Shown piece by piece: positions 1 to 57,500 of a stretch of DNA of 64,000 bases. The stretch lies in NCBI RefSeq assembly GCF_002078875.1, contig NC_034414.1, positions 12,081,348 through 12,145,347 of the forward strand, given 5' to 3'. The translations under genes and the position numbers were made by a program. The stretch is from Numida meleagris (lineage: Eukaryota; Chordata; Aves; Galliformes; Numididae). The number at the start of each line of letters is the position of its first letter. Within the stretch, counting starts at the first letter, position 1. The notes beneath the pieces are model-generated. The model was not told the DNA's origin. It was given only the letters and a program-made list of their open reading frames with translations, and did no database searches.

Positions 1-2180
1 CTGGGGTTGAAAGGTGACTAAGAGTTCCTCAACATCTCCTCTGATTCTGAGCCTGTTTTATCAATTCAAATTCAACACGCAGCAAGCATATAACAGCTAC
101 TGCGTACAAAGAAAGCTCTTTTCAACCACAAATATGTACTCTGACATTAAACTATGGTTCTCAGTTCTGTTTGTAGTGCAAGAGGGTTTTTAGCTTATTT
201 ATATTTAGAGATTAAAGACCATACTTGAAAAATGCTGAGATTATTTGTACATGTGCTGTTCAAATTGATTAGAAAACACACTGTTGGTGTGCACACATAT
301 ACCCATGTCCCCTCACGCATATAAATTTGTATATGCATAAGGATTTTTTTTAAAAAAACACCTTTAAAACATTCTTAGAGGTTTTAAAAATGCTATGGTT
401 ATATGATAAATAAAGGCTAAATTAGAAGTTCTTAGAGTGGCAGAATGCCAGTAATAAATAGATCAAAGATTTCCCAGTGCTAGTGTCCGTGAATACTAAG
501 CAATGGTAATTCCTGCTCTGTAGTGAGGGTCATGGTTCTGATCCATATGGATTCATTTTTTGTGGCCTGCATAGAGGCACGCACAGGCTCACAGAGCAGA
601 TGTGAAACTCAGAAGACTAATGTAATTCTTGCTCCAGTTCAGCAACTGTCAGGGTACGCTGAAGGCAACTCTGTGTCTAACACGGCCAAGAAATTCCTGA
701 GAGAATAAGAAAGACTATTAACAGTTCTGAGAAACTCTTCCTCTGAGTAATTATCCCATAGAGATAGAGACATTGGTTCTTAGCCATCTTAACCAAACAA
801 ACAGCTCTGAGAAACTAAACATATTCCCTCCAAGATGACAGTGAATGAAAAAAAAAAAAAAAAAAAAAAAGCATGTTGTGTTAAAAGCAGTTTGAAGCAT
901 ACATGATTCTGTCAGTGAAACACTTGGGACCTCTTTCTGCTTTGTGCATCAGATCAGAGTTTCCATACTCCCAAAGGAAACAAAGCATTGGCTGAATAAA
1001 AGAGAAAGCCCCATTTACAGCACAGTGGCAACTCAAATGGGCAGCTGTTCCATGTCTGGGACGTTCTGGTCATACACATCAAAGGTACCAAAAAGGGAAG
1101 TTGCTTCAAAACTGTATAGCTTTGTCCGACTCTTTGAGCTTGCTGGCAAATGAAAGACGTGATCCAGTCCCAGAGCACTGAAAGCCAAAAATAAAGCAAA
1201 AATCTACCTGACTAATGGCGTGAGTGAGATTTCAGGAATATCAGCCTTTTTTTAAAAAAAAATAAAAAAATAAAAACGCCACCTCCTTACATTGCCATCT
1301 CAACAGAGGGTGAATGCACCAAGTAACACTTACTTACACATATATGAAGTAATGAGCAGTAACTATTTCCTCAGCTGCTTCTCATGCATTTTAAGCTGTA
1401 TCCAAGCAAGTAAAGTCAACAGGGTAGACTGGGAAAAGAAAGACAGTTTTGTGCTACAGCTCAACTGTTGGTACTCCCACAGATTTCAGATTCCTCAGCT
1501 CAGTCTTCTGTGTTCCTTTACTCTCTGAAAAAACATCAGTAAAAACACTTCTCATCTCTAAATTCTAAGGTTTCTGCGTTATGTTTCTTTTGTTCCAAGG
1601 CAGTGATTAGTACAACCAAACCCTGGTTGCAGGATGAAGTTCATTACTGGTGCATTATTGTGGCTCTATTTGCTGCTACATAGCATTAGAGCATCTCCTA
1701 AGAGAACATCTTATAGCATCACTCATTTGCATCGTCATAGTGTGCAGATGGTCACAGAATGTAGGCAAGTGGGAACCAGAGCAGGAGGAATACACCCTGC
1801 TTCAATTTCTTCTCTAGTGCTAATCACGATGCATTTGGGTTAGTCTTTTTGTTCTGAAGCCTACAGCTCTGGGTAGCTGTACCCAAAAATGTAGCAAGGG
1901 AAACATAAGGGAGCAGCTGCACTCAGCAGCATGCCAACTACCAAGTGACCAGATTTGCCCATAAAAACTCCATAAAATATTACTGCGGCTCAGACTAATG
2001 ACAATTCCTTTCTGTGCAGAGTAGATTTTCTTTTGAAATCCAGAAGGTTGGCATTTTGATGCAAATAGGTCTGTTATTAAAGAATGACTGAAATCCATAC
2101 ACTTCAGCAGATTAGCTATTAATACAATGCATAAACTTACAAAGAGGAAGCAACACTTTTTTCCATTTGGCATACGCAAT
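1..2180. other. Flank downstream of USH1C, no gene recognised
   Basis: AT-rich, with a 23-base A run at 848-870 and an A/T-rich patch near 1250-1280. Short open frames here (for example 1820-2179 on the minus strand) show no recognisable protein motif. In mammals ABCC8 is the next gene on this side; none of its exons was recognised. Confidence 0.6.
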
Positions 2181-3509
2181 TTTATTTCTGGATTAGTTGT
2201 GAGAGTTACAGAATTAAAATGTTTAAAAGTTTAACATGTGTACCCTGCCAGACAAACTAATTGGCATATTGGAACAATACTGCAAATAAAATGAAATCAA
2301 CAAAATTGTTTATCTCCATATAAGCACAGAGTTCTCAGGAATGTAATTGTTATTTTCCTGTGTTACAGAAAGGAGGACTTCCAAATGTTGAAGCAGCAAA
2401 ACTTCAGTGCAAAACTGTTAAGCCAAAGAACTGTAAACTTTGGATCTCATTAGTCCAGGTAAGAAAAATCTAAACAAAATATGAATAATCATATATAGAC
2501 TGGCAGATACAAGGAAACAAAAGAGAGAACTGCATTTGCAAGGAGACACTTTGACAGTATAAAGAAATGACTAAGTCTATGACTGTAATCAGACTTCCTT
2601 ATAGTCAGGCTAATATAGATTTTATGGTCTGGAGACAATTTCTTAATCAGAAGACCATCACCAACAGTGAAATTTTATGCTGACTACACAAGTCAGTTGT
2701 GTGTAGATTCACTGAGAACAAAGTACACAAATACAGACTGTGATTCAGATCCAAATTTTCCACTCCTAAATCCATTATGGACCAATACATACACACATTA
2801 GCAAAACTGACTGCACACAGTGATGTTATCTGGACTACCTGCTTGCTATTTAGTTTGCTAGTAGAGAATATTTTTTATACCATATAAGCATCACCAAAAT
2901 TATTCCAAATAACACTAGGACTGCTGGTGTAACTAGTATAGAGGCCCTTCCACAGGCAGGGTTTTCCCAATCAAAACAATTTACAACCTTGTACATTACA
3001 AGGATATCAGTGAGAACACAAATTACCCGTATACATCCCAATCCCCCATGGCAAATCACTATGTACACAGTAAAAACATAATCTTTCTCACACGCAGACT
3101 ACCCTGTGAATGTGTAACCACAAACGTTGCATGGTGGAAAAGACATCTGTATTCTATCTTTGTTTGTCATTTTGGTGTCTATTTCCAGGAAAACTGCGAG
3201 ATAATTTTTAATGTTTGTCTTCCAAAAATAGAGAAAAATATGTATTTTGAATTCTCACAGATAAAGCCGTGCTCACTGGCAGCCCTCCTCAATGGACTTT
3301 ACACAATTTTTTGCTGTATGTCTGAAGCATGATTTCAAATTACTCATATGACCTGAGGAATATGAAGTCTCTAGTTCATTTTGCAGCTTCTAATTGTTCA
3401 CATTTCTTTCAAATAATGATGTATTTCATGTGAGTTTTGATTTTCTATGAAATTCCAGAGCAGCAGGTTTGTGCAGGGAAAAGACCGAATTTCTCCAATG
3501 TAGCCCTCT
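2181..3509 (-). other. USH1C: Putative USH1C 3' untranslated region
   Basis: Sequence downstream of the inferred stop. On the minus strand it carries an ATTAAA at 3212-3207 and an AATAAA at 2186-2181, either of which could serve as the polyadenylation signal. The true 3' end is not determined, and no coding exon was recognised on the minus strand here. Confidence 0.35.
2369..2458 (+). other. Possible exon of an unknown plus-strand transcript
   Basis: A TTTTCCTGTGTTACAG acceptor-like tract precedes 90 nt that are open in frame 1 of the segment (30 codons, starting KGGLPNVEAAKLQ). A CCAG|GTAAGA donor-like sequence follows. I do not recognise the peptide. It is antisense to the USH1C 3' region. 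It could be a coding exon, a noncoding RNA exon, or chance. Confidence 0.3.
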
Positions 3510-48562
<45,053 letters not shown>

Positions 48563-50805
48563 GCTGCGCTGCCGCGCGGGGTGCGGGCGCTGCCCGGAGC
48601 GGCTGCGTCTTCGAGGCCGCGCCCCGGCGGGGTGGGAGGTGCGCCCGCCGCCGCCTCCAGCAGCCACCGTGCTCGGTACCGGCCGCTGTAAGCGGGTACG
48701 TGCGTGTGAGCCGATGGGGCGGCTGCTTAAGGGCAAATCAAAAGAAAGAAAGAGAAAGAAAGGTGAAAAAAAAGACATCCCCTTTCTGCAGGGTGTTCCC
48801 TGAGCTCGCACTGACCTGCTGCCTGCGGGCTGAATTTACAGCCGGTTCTCGTGCAGCAGGAGCTCACACCCAGCCATCTCTTCGGTCCTGGTAGGCAGGC
48901 ATGCCTCTAGCCCTGCTGTTTAGGCGAAGTGCAAGATATAAAATGTAAAGCATGCTAACACGTGGAAGGGAAAATTGCTTCAGTGAATTGTTCTACTGAA
49001 ATATATATATATATGTTTAGGTAAGCTGGGTGAGTGTGATGTACCATGGTTGGATGTTCAAGTCTGATTTCATTGCCACCAGACTTTTCCATGAAAATAA
49101 ACACTGGTGCTTACACCTGTAGCATGAAGCGCCTACAGCGTGTGACAGGATAGGAGTCAAGCTCAAAGCACTTGAAAGGGAACCTCTTTCACACTGATCT
49201 CTCGTAGGTCACTTTGTCCTGGGCTCCTGCTCCTCCTACTTTCCCTGATCTAGTACTTGATAGTAGAGTCTTCTACAATGAAGGCTAGCAGAAGAGCAGC
49301 TGCCCCATGTCCCTGAGCCTCACAGCTGAATGATTTTTATCTCCCTAGCTCTGGAGGGGATGTTATTTACATAGGCACTGGAAGCTTCCCTGCCTCCCCT
49401 TCTGCCAGCCGGAACCTGTCGGAATATGTAGAAAGGCATGGCAAAAAAATAAATAAATTCCAAGCAGCCAAATACAAACTGGAATCTGTTATTTTATTTC
49501 TGTGTTAAGCGACACCAGCTCCTTTGGAAATTGTTCCTGCCCCTTTGAGAAGACGGCTTTGCTGCGTAGGAATATTTCAGTAGTAGGTACACCAGCCGAT
49601 TCTCATACAGGTGTCAGGAACAAGAAAGAGGAATGCATTGTAATGCTGTGTACAAAAGCTTTCAGAAAACAAACTTCTCTTAGAAGTACAAGTAGACAAA
49701 TCACTTGTCTTCTGCCCACGGTAAGCTGCAGTACCACACAGTGCTGAAAAGCCATTCTAACCAAGCATTATACACACCATGAAATAATTTCATCCCTGCA
49801 TAAGTAAAATAAAATTGTTTTGTATTTGCAAACAGAAGGAAGGAGATGCACAAATTTAAATGACATGCCGTACTTTGTATGTGTCCTTCAAATTTACATT
49901 AAACTCTAAGTCATTGATATCTATCAGTCACTATTAGAGGACTGCACAGAAATGGATCTTTCGACAGGTGAAAATTATGTACACTTGAAAGAAATTGACT
50001 TTTTAAACTGAATTTTCAGCTGACAAACGATCTATTTCTGTAAAGTCCTTGTGCTCCAAAACAAGTGAGCTTAATAACCAGAAGATTTATGAGATGGTTC
50101 TGAATTATCCATTACTTCAAACAGGCCAGATTAAAAGATGGTACAATTATGACTGCGGATTAGCTTTGGTAATGAAATCCTTCATGCTGGAAAATCAAAT
50201 TATGCCTAAATCAGCTTTAAGCTCCTTCCAGTTATTATTTTTACATGTGGCATTGAGGAAAAATGAATGAAGTGGGCAGCCCATTTGCGAGGCAAAGAAA
50301 TGCTTTAAAATGTTTGTTGTGTAAACTGACTCCTGTCGCTTTTGATCTACTCTCTCCACCTCCATTAACGTGGTCTGGAATAGAGAAAGCGCACCAAAGC
50401 CGAGTGTGCGCTGCGCTCAGAGGAGCGGGGCTCTGCGCTGCGGGCAGTAAACAACTCCAAAACTCTGAGGTTATTTGGAAAAGTATCTTTTCTATCTCCT
50501 TTTTCATCTCTCACACACATACTCCCTCTCCAGCTTTTACAGGAGAGAACAGAATCCTCAGTGAAAACATCCCTAGTTTTCCATCATTTCATTAGAAATG
50601 AAACACTTGTTGCGGCAAGAAATACAATCCTCAGGGACAAATTACAAAGGCAGAAAAGAGACCTTTTTAATGACTTTCTGTTAACAGACTTCCCAAAGCA
50701 GGCAGAAAAGGCCCCTTTTCATCCCAGGCTGTTTCTCACCCGGTGTGGGCAGCTTCTGAAGCTGCTGTTACAGGATACGTGCACCTGAAGAATGACTGGG
50801 GGAAA

Positions 50806-50935
50806 AGCAGCAGCAGATGGGAGAGGGAAAAGCACAGAAAAAAAAAAAAAAAAGGCAACAGAGAGAGGAAGAGGGAAAAGGGGAAGAAAAAGAGAATAGG
50901 GAAGGTAGAAAGAGAAAATTAAAAAAAAAAACAAA
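50806..50935 (+). repeat. Long purine-rich tract
   Basis: About 130 bases almost entirely A and G on the plus strand, with runs such as GAGAGAGGAAGAGGGAAAAG and a 15-base A run at 50839-50853. Located about 600-700 bases upstream of the OTOG start codon. Confidence 0.85.
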
Positions 50936-51402
50936 AAAACACGTTAAAGAGTAACCCAGGAAAAGAGAATACAGAGAGCTCCGAATTCAGGACTGAGCGC
51001 GTAGCTGTGAGAAGCGGCAGAGACGATCACTGAATATCAGCTGCACGCTGCGTTCTGTCCCCGCATGACTCCTGTGGTTGCTCGAGCTCTGCCGCTTGCT
51101 CCAGGGAGCCGAGCGAGGCTCAGCTCGTGAGGCGGCGGCAGCCAGCGCTGAGTCCCGCGCGCGCCCAGCAGCACGGGGGAAGGCCCGGCCGCGCGGGCGT
51201 TGCAAAGCAGAGCGCAGACACGCGGCCCCATCGCCGCAGGGGAACCGCGAGCAGCTGAGGCGCTGCGCGTGCCTCACACCTATGGGAGACGAAGGGCACG
51301 CACGTGACGGACCGGCACGGCTCGAGGAGCCCCGCTGCACCACGAGGGGCGGCGTTCGGGGTGGGGGCTCGGGGAAGGGCCGGGGGCGGAGGGCGGGAGG
51401 CG

Positions 51403-51410
51403 GCATATAC
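51403..51410 (+). promoter_or_regulatory. OTOG: Possible TATA-like element of OTOG
   Basis: GCATATAC within GC-rich sequence, just downstream of two GC boxes and about 100 bases upstream of the OTOG ATG. A weak match whose position would suit a promoter; no transcription start is known from the sequence. Confidence 0.3.
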
Positions 51411-51506
51411 CCCCCGGCCGCGGCGCCCGAGAGGGCGGGGTGAGCTCAGGTAGCGGCCGGTACCCACCGGGGGCTGCAGCTCCGCGGGACGCCGCTGCCC
51501 GCCTAC

Positions 51507-51558
51507 ATGGAGGCTAGGCTGCTTCTCGGGGCGCTGCTGTGCGCCGGTCTGCCGCCGG
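51507..51558 (+). CDS. OTOG: OTOG exon 1 (signal peptide)
   Basis: 52 nt, ATG at 51507, encoding [17 protein letters not shown], a typical signal peptide, then a CCGG|GTGAGC donor. The start is chosen because it gives a signal peptide and joins in frame to exon 2. Ends in phase 1. Confidence 0.85.
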
Positions 51559-54500
51559 GTGAGCTCCCAGCTCGGGTCGGGGTTGCGCGACGGGGCCGTC
51601 TCGGCCACCGCTAATTTGGTGCCTTTGCTTTGCAGCTTTGTCTCCGCGAGGTGCTAGCGCGCAACCTCCCGCCGGCGGCGACCTCCCCCTCCTCAGGTAA
51701 GAGCAGCCGGGGTGGAGCGGGAACCGCTGCGGGGTGGGCTGCGCGAGCCGAGCAAACCCTGCCGTGTTCTCCTGCCCGCAGCCCAGGCAGCGCCGGGGAA
51801 CCTTGGAGACGGGACGGCCTCGCCGCGGCCATGCAGGTATGGAGCGCGGGCGAGCGCCTGGGGGTCTGCGCTCATCCCTTGGGGTGCCACTGGGGTGCCC
51901 GGCCTTTCTCTGAGGTGGTCTCTCACCAAGGGGCGCAGTGGTGCGTCCCTCGTGGCACGAGATGGTGCCTCGTCCTTCCCGCCTGGCGGAGGCACGAGGC
52001 GGGGCTGCTGGGGGGTTACAGCGTCAGGCATTGGTAGCGCCAGGTGCTTGGGGATTGAGGTTCCCCCCCAGGGGGTTAGCACGCAGGAACGGGCTTCGCT
52101 TCCTTCTTTGTCGGTTGCTGGGGCTTTGAATGCTTCTTCTGGAAGAAATATGTGTAGGTGAAAGGAGAAAAACGCATACTTTTTTTTTCTTAATTAACGA
52201 CATGAGTAGTTATTCCATTTTAGTTGACTTAAATAGCTAGAACAAATCACTTCTATGTGCTCTTCCTTTTAATAAGCTGCTTTGAAAGAAAGAGGCACAG
52301 CGATGCTTATACTCTGCAGGGTTTATGTTCAAAAAGACATAGCTCCTCGTATCAGTTTTCAGTCAAATGTGTAAATAGGTCTTTAGACTGTGGAAAATGC
52401 CCACTGTTTTACAAATGCTATGCACAGGACTGAGAAATCAGAGTGATAAAACTTGTATGAGAACCAAATGCGGTAAATCTAACTGCATCCTTAAATAAAA
52501 TTCCGTAGATGCTGCTCATGGTGTTCCTGATGTAATTTGGGAATGTTTACTGAATGTTTACTGCTATTTATCACTTTGTGCACAATAAAGGGTAGATCAT
52601 ATGCTGTTCTACATGAATGGATAACGTGTTTATTACTGAATTTTCTTTAATGAAATCTGTGCTCTATGAGTAACTACTGTGCCCTTGAAATACAACCATC
52701 GTAACAATGTAGCTGCAGCTCTTCAATCTTCAAAATCCCACCGTGAAATAGAGGAAGATTTTAAATGGAATGGCTGCAATGTTTGTAATACTACAGTAAA
52801 TAAGCGATGTAGATAAAAGTAAATACCTTTGTAAGGAAAAAGCTTACAATGGTATGTCTTAGGCTTCTGAGGCTAGAAACCTTCACACTGATTTGAGAAG
52901 CATGTTAGTTGCCTTATATGCAGGCTATGGTAAAACAAAGATAAGAGGTTATTGTGAAGGTAAGTGATGTATTTTTAGCAAAGACATGCTGATTGGAAGG
53001 CACGCTTCTCCCGAAGAGCAGACTTGATCTTCTGTTTCCTAAAACAGAATAGGGGACAGAGCAGATACAGGCTGAATTGTCTTCTGCAGTTTGATGTGTT
53101 CCTGGCTCTTTCTTTTCTTGCTTTTTTTTTTTCCGAAAGAGGTAATGCAAGTACTAAATTTTGAAGAACTTTTTAAAGCATCTTCAAAGCAGTATCTGTG
53201 CTGATACTGGTTTCTGTTCTGCGTGATGGTTAGTAAATCTTACAGTACTGGTTATTCTGTGTGTACTAAAAACGTGAGGGAATATTATTTCCTTTAATTA
53301 CATTCTCTCGAAGTAGAAATATGCATACGCATATTTTACTCAGTATTATGCAAATTGTCTCAAATATTGTTTCCTCTCAAGAAAAAAAGCTTTTGAAAAT
53401 ACTAAGCAATGTATACATTGTCATGTTTCTTTCCATCTATGAAATGTTCCCCTTAGAATGGGTGAGTTTTGTTTGCAAGTTTCTTTGTTGTGTCAAGAAT
53501 TGTGATGTCGTTTAGTGATTTATGCACATACTTAAAATCCTTTTATAGTATGTAACAATGACAAAAAGATGCAAAATAGAAGAGTGCTTATTCTGAGAAT
53601 AATGTGACTGTACAGAGGCAGTTAACTGTTGGTGGGGGGGAAGGAGTATGGGTTAGGGTATGCAAGGAAGTATTTAAATATACACTTTTGGGTACTTTGG
53701 TTAACGGGCTGAAAATCTACTTGCTGTCTTCATGCATTGTGTGCCTCTTGATAGTAGTCGAGTGGAGTTGTTAGAGCGATGATACATTTTAGCATGCAGT
53801 ATTTTTTTGATAAATTTTCAGTAAGATAAATATGAAGCAGTGAGGTTAATAAAGATAGTAAATTTATGGAGAGATTGGGAAGAGTTTTTGCAACTCTTGG
53901 CTTTAGCTGCTTAAATAGCTTTCTTTTCCTTCCTGAAAGGAGTCTGGAATGACAGTTCATAATGCTTCAGCTACTACGATGTCGTTGTCTCAGAGCAGAA
54001 GACTCCGCGGTATGAAATGTGGGCCATCTAGTAAGTTAAGCTTTTTTTCATGGAAATAACTTCAATTGTCCTTTATGTTCTGCGTGATTTAATTATTGCT
54101 ATGGAGGAAAAAAAAGAGAATAGTTCAAATCTAAAAATAATAATGATGAATGCGTAAGTCGGTGCTACAAAATTATGCTGAGAAATTTATTATTGTTAAT
54201 AATTGTAGTGAAGAATTGTTTAGTTCACTGTGTCTCTTGCTAAGTGAATTTTATTTTTAACGGCGCGAGCAGATTTTGTGCTCTGCTTCAGAGAAACCAA
54301 CTGGAGAAAGGCGTAAGATTCACTGTGCTACTTGAACAGAATATTGCAGGAAGATCATGAGTTGAATCCCTTCATAAGTAGGCCTAACACTTAAGCGAAG
54401 AAGAAATCTAGGATGGAGAATGAAAGTGTTTCACGCAAACTCATGTCTGAGCTTTTAAATTAGGATGTAGTTATGATAAAGAATTGTTTCATTGCACTTT

Positions 54501-57500
54501 GTAGGTACTATAGGATGTACTTTGTAGAATCATGGAATGGTTTGGGTTGGAAGGGACCTTTTAAGATCATCTAGTTCCAACCCCCTGCTATAGGCAGGGA
54601 CGCCTCCCACTAGAGCAGGTTGCTCACAGCCCCATCCAGCCTGGCCTTGAATGCCTCCAGGGAGGGGTCATCCACAACCTCTCTGGGCAACCTGTGCCAG
54701 TCTCACCACCCTCACAGTAAGGAATTTCTTCCTAATATCTAGTCTAAATCTACCCTCTTCCAGTTTGAAGCTATTTCCCCTCATCCTGTTGCTACCTGCT
54801 CTTATTAAAAATAAATAAATAAATAAAATCCCTCCCCAGCTTTCCTGTAGACTCCTTTCAAGTACTGGAAGGACTGTTTTCTTTCTCTCTAATGAATTTG
54901 TATTGGTCAAAGCATTTCATAAAGGATTTCTGTTTCTGATGTCTTTGCTTTAGCAACATAAAGTTCTTGGAGACACGCTTGAAAAATTGATCACTGTCTA
55001 CACTTGCAGCTGGAAAAGAAATTATTCCACTTTTTACCAGGTTCAATATCTATACTAAGAAGATTCCTTTTAATATCCCAGTGAACTCTGTGTGGGAAAT
55101 GGAATCCATTGTTTCCTGTTTGTGAAAGGCACATATGAAAAACAAAGCAAAAGAAAACCCATTCTACTTTCTGAAAGAGTTCAGATTATATTAAGCATTT
55201 ATAAAATGTTTCATTTCGACTCTCCCTGTTCGAAGGGAGATGTGAGCTGCTGCTGTTCTGTCCATGGGTTTTGATTTGCGGCAATTTGGGGATATATAGA
55301 CTAGTTAGGCTTTTTTATTATTCTTTTTAAGCCAGAAAGGTAAGCTATCAACTTCTAGTTGATAGTCCTAGTTGAGTGCTGTCTCTCTAAATGTGTTGGA
55401 GATGATTTTAAAAACTGATTATTACAGACATATTTCCCACTGACTATTACAATCACTCATTGTTACAGTAATATTTTTCTTGCTTCCTACAAGTGTCTGC
55501 ATAGATAAAATTGAACATCTTTTATATGAACTTTTTTATATGATGGGTGTGTGAATTATTATGCAATAAATCTCTTCACTGTTGTGCTCTATTATTCAAG
55601 TATGAGTGGTTTAGGAAGTAATATAATGTCTTAAGTCAATGTAACAACAACGTCAAAAAGGTACAGGTAAGTATCAAGAGGTGAATTGTTGGCTTAGTTT
55701 CTTGTCACCGGGGAAGATAGGTTTTGGTTTCAAATGTTAATCATAATTGACAGCAGTTAGCTGTCCATAGCTTTTTAAGCTACCTTCTGCGCATCTATTT
55801 TTAATCCTATGCTAAAAACTGAGAAACTCAACCAAACAAAACGCACATAGGCATGCACGCACACACCTTAAACATACAAACAACAACAAAACCCAACCAA
55901 CCAGCCTGTTAAGAACTCAAGATGACCAAAACTAATTATTTCTGGAAGTAACTTTCAAACTACTGCTGAAAATTCTTAACAAGTTAAATACTTCCTACAT
56001 TCCTGTAGGAGGCATTAATGTTGAAGGTCATCATTTCAGTAGACGGTGCTAGACCCTTACAGTATATGTGACATGGAGTATAGCAGAAAATCTGCAGTTA
56101 ACAAGAAGGCTGTTAGTGAAGGGTTAAGAACAACTTCCTTCTCGTTTATCTCAGGAAAAAAAAAGGAAGTTTTACCTCCCAATGCAATGAGATCTTTGTC
56201 CTCATTTCAAGGCTGCACTGCAGCCTGCTGTAGCCTGTATGCTACAGTAGACTTCCATCATTACCAACAGCTTCTTTCAGAGACTGTTTTTATGGTAAAG
56301 GTTAAAAGATAATGAAAAAATTGTTGCTGTATTAGTTCTTCCATAGTTAAAGGGATACCTGAAAGTAGTCTAGGGAAAGTATGCAGTGGAAATTATGCTC
56401 TTAAAAAAGCTAACTTTCAAGAATATTAACAGTTATTGTATTTAATTCTAAGCATGCTTTCTACTCCTATGAAATGGGTGTAGTCTAGTTGATGCTTCGT
56501 GCAAAAGTTTGAGTTCAAAAAGCCTTGGTTTTGTTTTGTTTTACTTTTCCACTCCAAAATAAAACTTGCTGCTTTTGAACTAAGGAATCTTTTTAGTACT
56601 TTGATAATTTTCCGGCCTATTGTCTACAATGGCTTAAAACTTTTTTAATAGCTTAGTTGAAACTTGTTCACTTTCAGACCTCCTCTAAGTAAATCTTCCA
56701 TGCCTAACTTTTCTATCCAGGTGAACCTAATCCTGAACACCCTGAAAGCAAACCTGCCTTCAGTGATTTGCATTTAACAGGCTTTTTGTGCTATGTCTTA
56801 GAAATAACAGTAACAACTACATGTGTTGGAATTCTGCATCCTGACACTTTGTAGAAAAATACCTGAAATGAAAAATCTACATTGATAAAAAAAAAAAAAC
56901 TTTCAAGAGTTGATGGTGTATTGATGGTAATGGTGTATTACTGTGAAGCTGAAACTTAATTGCTGGAGCAACTGGACTGACATTATGATTAAAAATAAAA
57001 CACTCTAAAACTGATAGGCATGGTAATGTGCATGTCAGACATATTTTTGAATGTTTGCTTTTACATTTGTGCAACTTATACTTGAATGACTCCTTGTTAA
57101 CTTTTGTATGCGATGCAGATCCTTAATTCCTTTGGATTTAGCGCTTTGTGGGGCAGGAGGACAGCTGTCCTTTAGTGCATGTATCCCACTTTATGCTGAA
57201 GAGCTTTATACTGTATAAATTATTTTCACTGTACTTTTTTTCTACTGCTGTTAGTAACTCTGAAGGATGAACTTTGGGTGAGGAAAGCCAAACTTGTAGT
57301 TGGGTGGCAACAGAAATTATGTTCAAGATACCTTAGATGCTATGTAGTCTATTATGCTTTCTTGCAATAGTCCTTCTTTACCTGATACAATGTCATATTT
57401 ATAAAGCCACAAAACAAAAATTCTGAAGTAAATGTTTATTTCTGACAAAAATACAAGATTTCTTTGACATGTTGTCACAGGAAATCAGCAGGATCTATGG

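Larger units (their letters stand above)
48563..51506. other. Shared USH1C-OTOG 5' intergenic region
   Basis: 2.9 kb between divergent start codons. It contains the 5' untranslated parts of both genes (not delimited), CpG-rich ends, a TATATATATATA patch at 49002-49013 and the purine-rich tract at 50806-50935. Open frames inside show no recognisable protein. Confidence 0.75.
51040..52050. promoter_or_regulatory. CpG-rich region at OTOG first exons
   Basis: Very GC-rich with dense CpG, covering the OTOG upstream region and exons 1-3. It contains GC boxes (GGGGGCGGAG and GGGCGGG near 51380-51395). Long overlapping frames on both strands are compositional. Confidence 0.75.

Noticed and set aside
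1820..2179. 119-codon minus-strand frame downstream of USH1C
   Set aside because: No motif and no splice-site support, and it lies beyond the inferred stop codon; most likely chance in 3' flank.
51078..52161. Open frames of 121-162 codons on both strands around the OTOG start
   Set aside because: Base composition effect of the GC-rich promoter region. The spliced OTOG exons explain the coding content, and none of the long frames resembles a protein.
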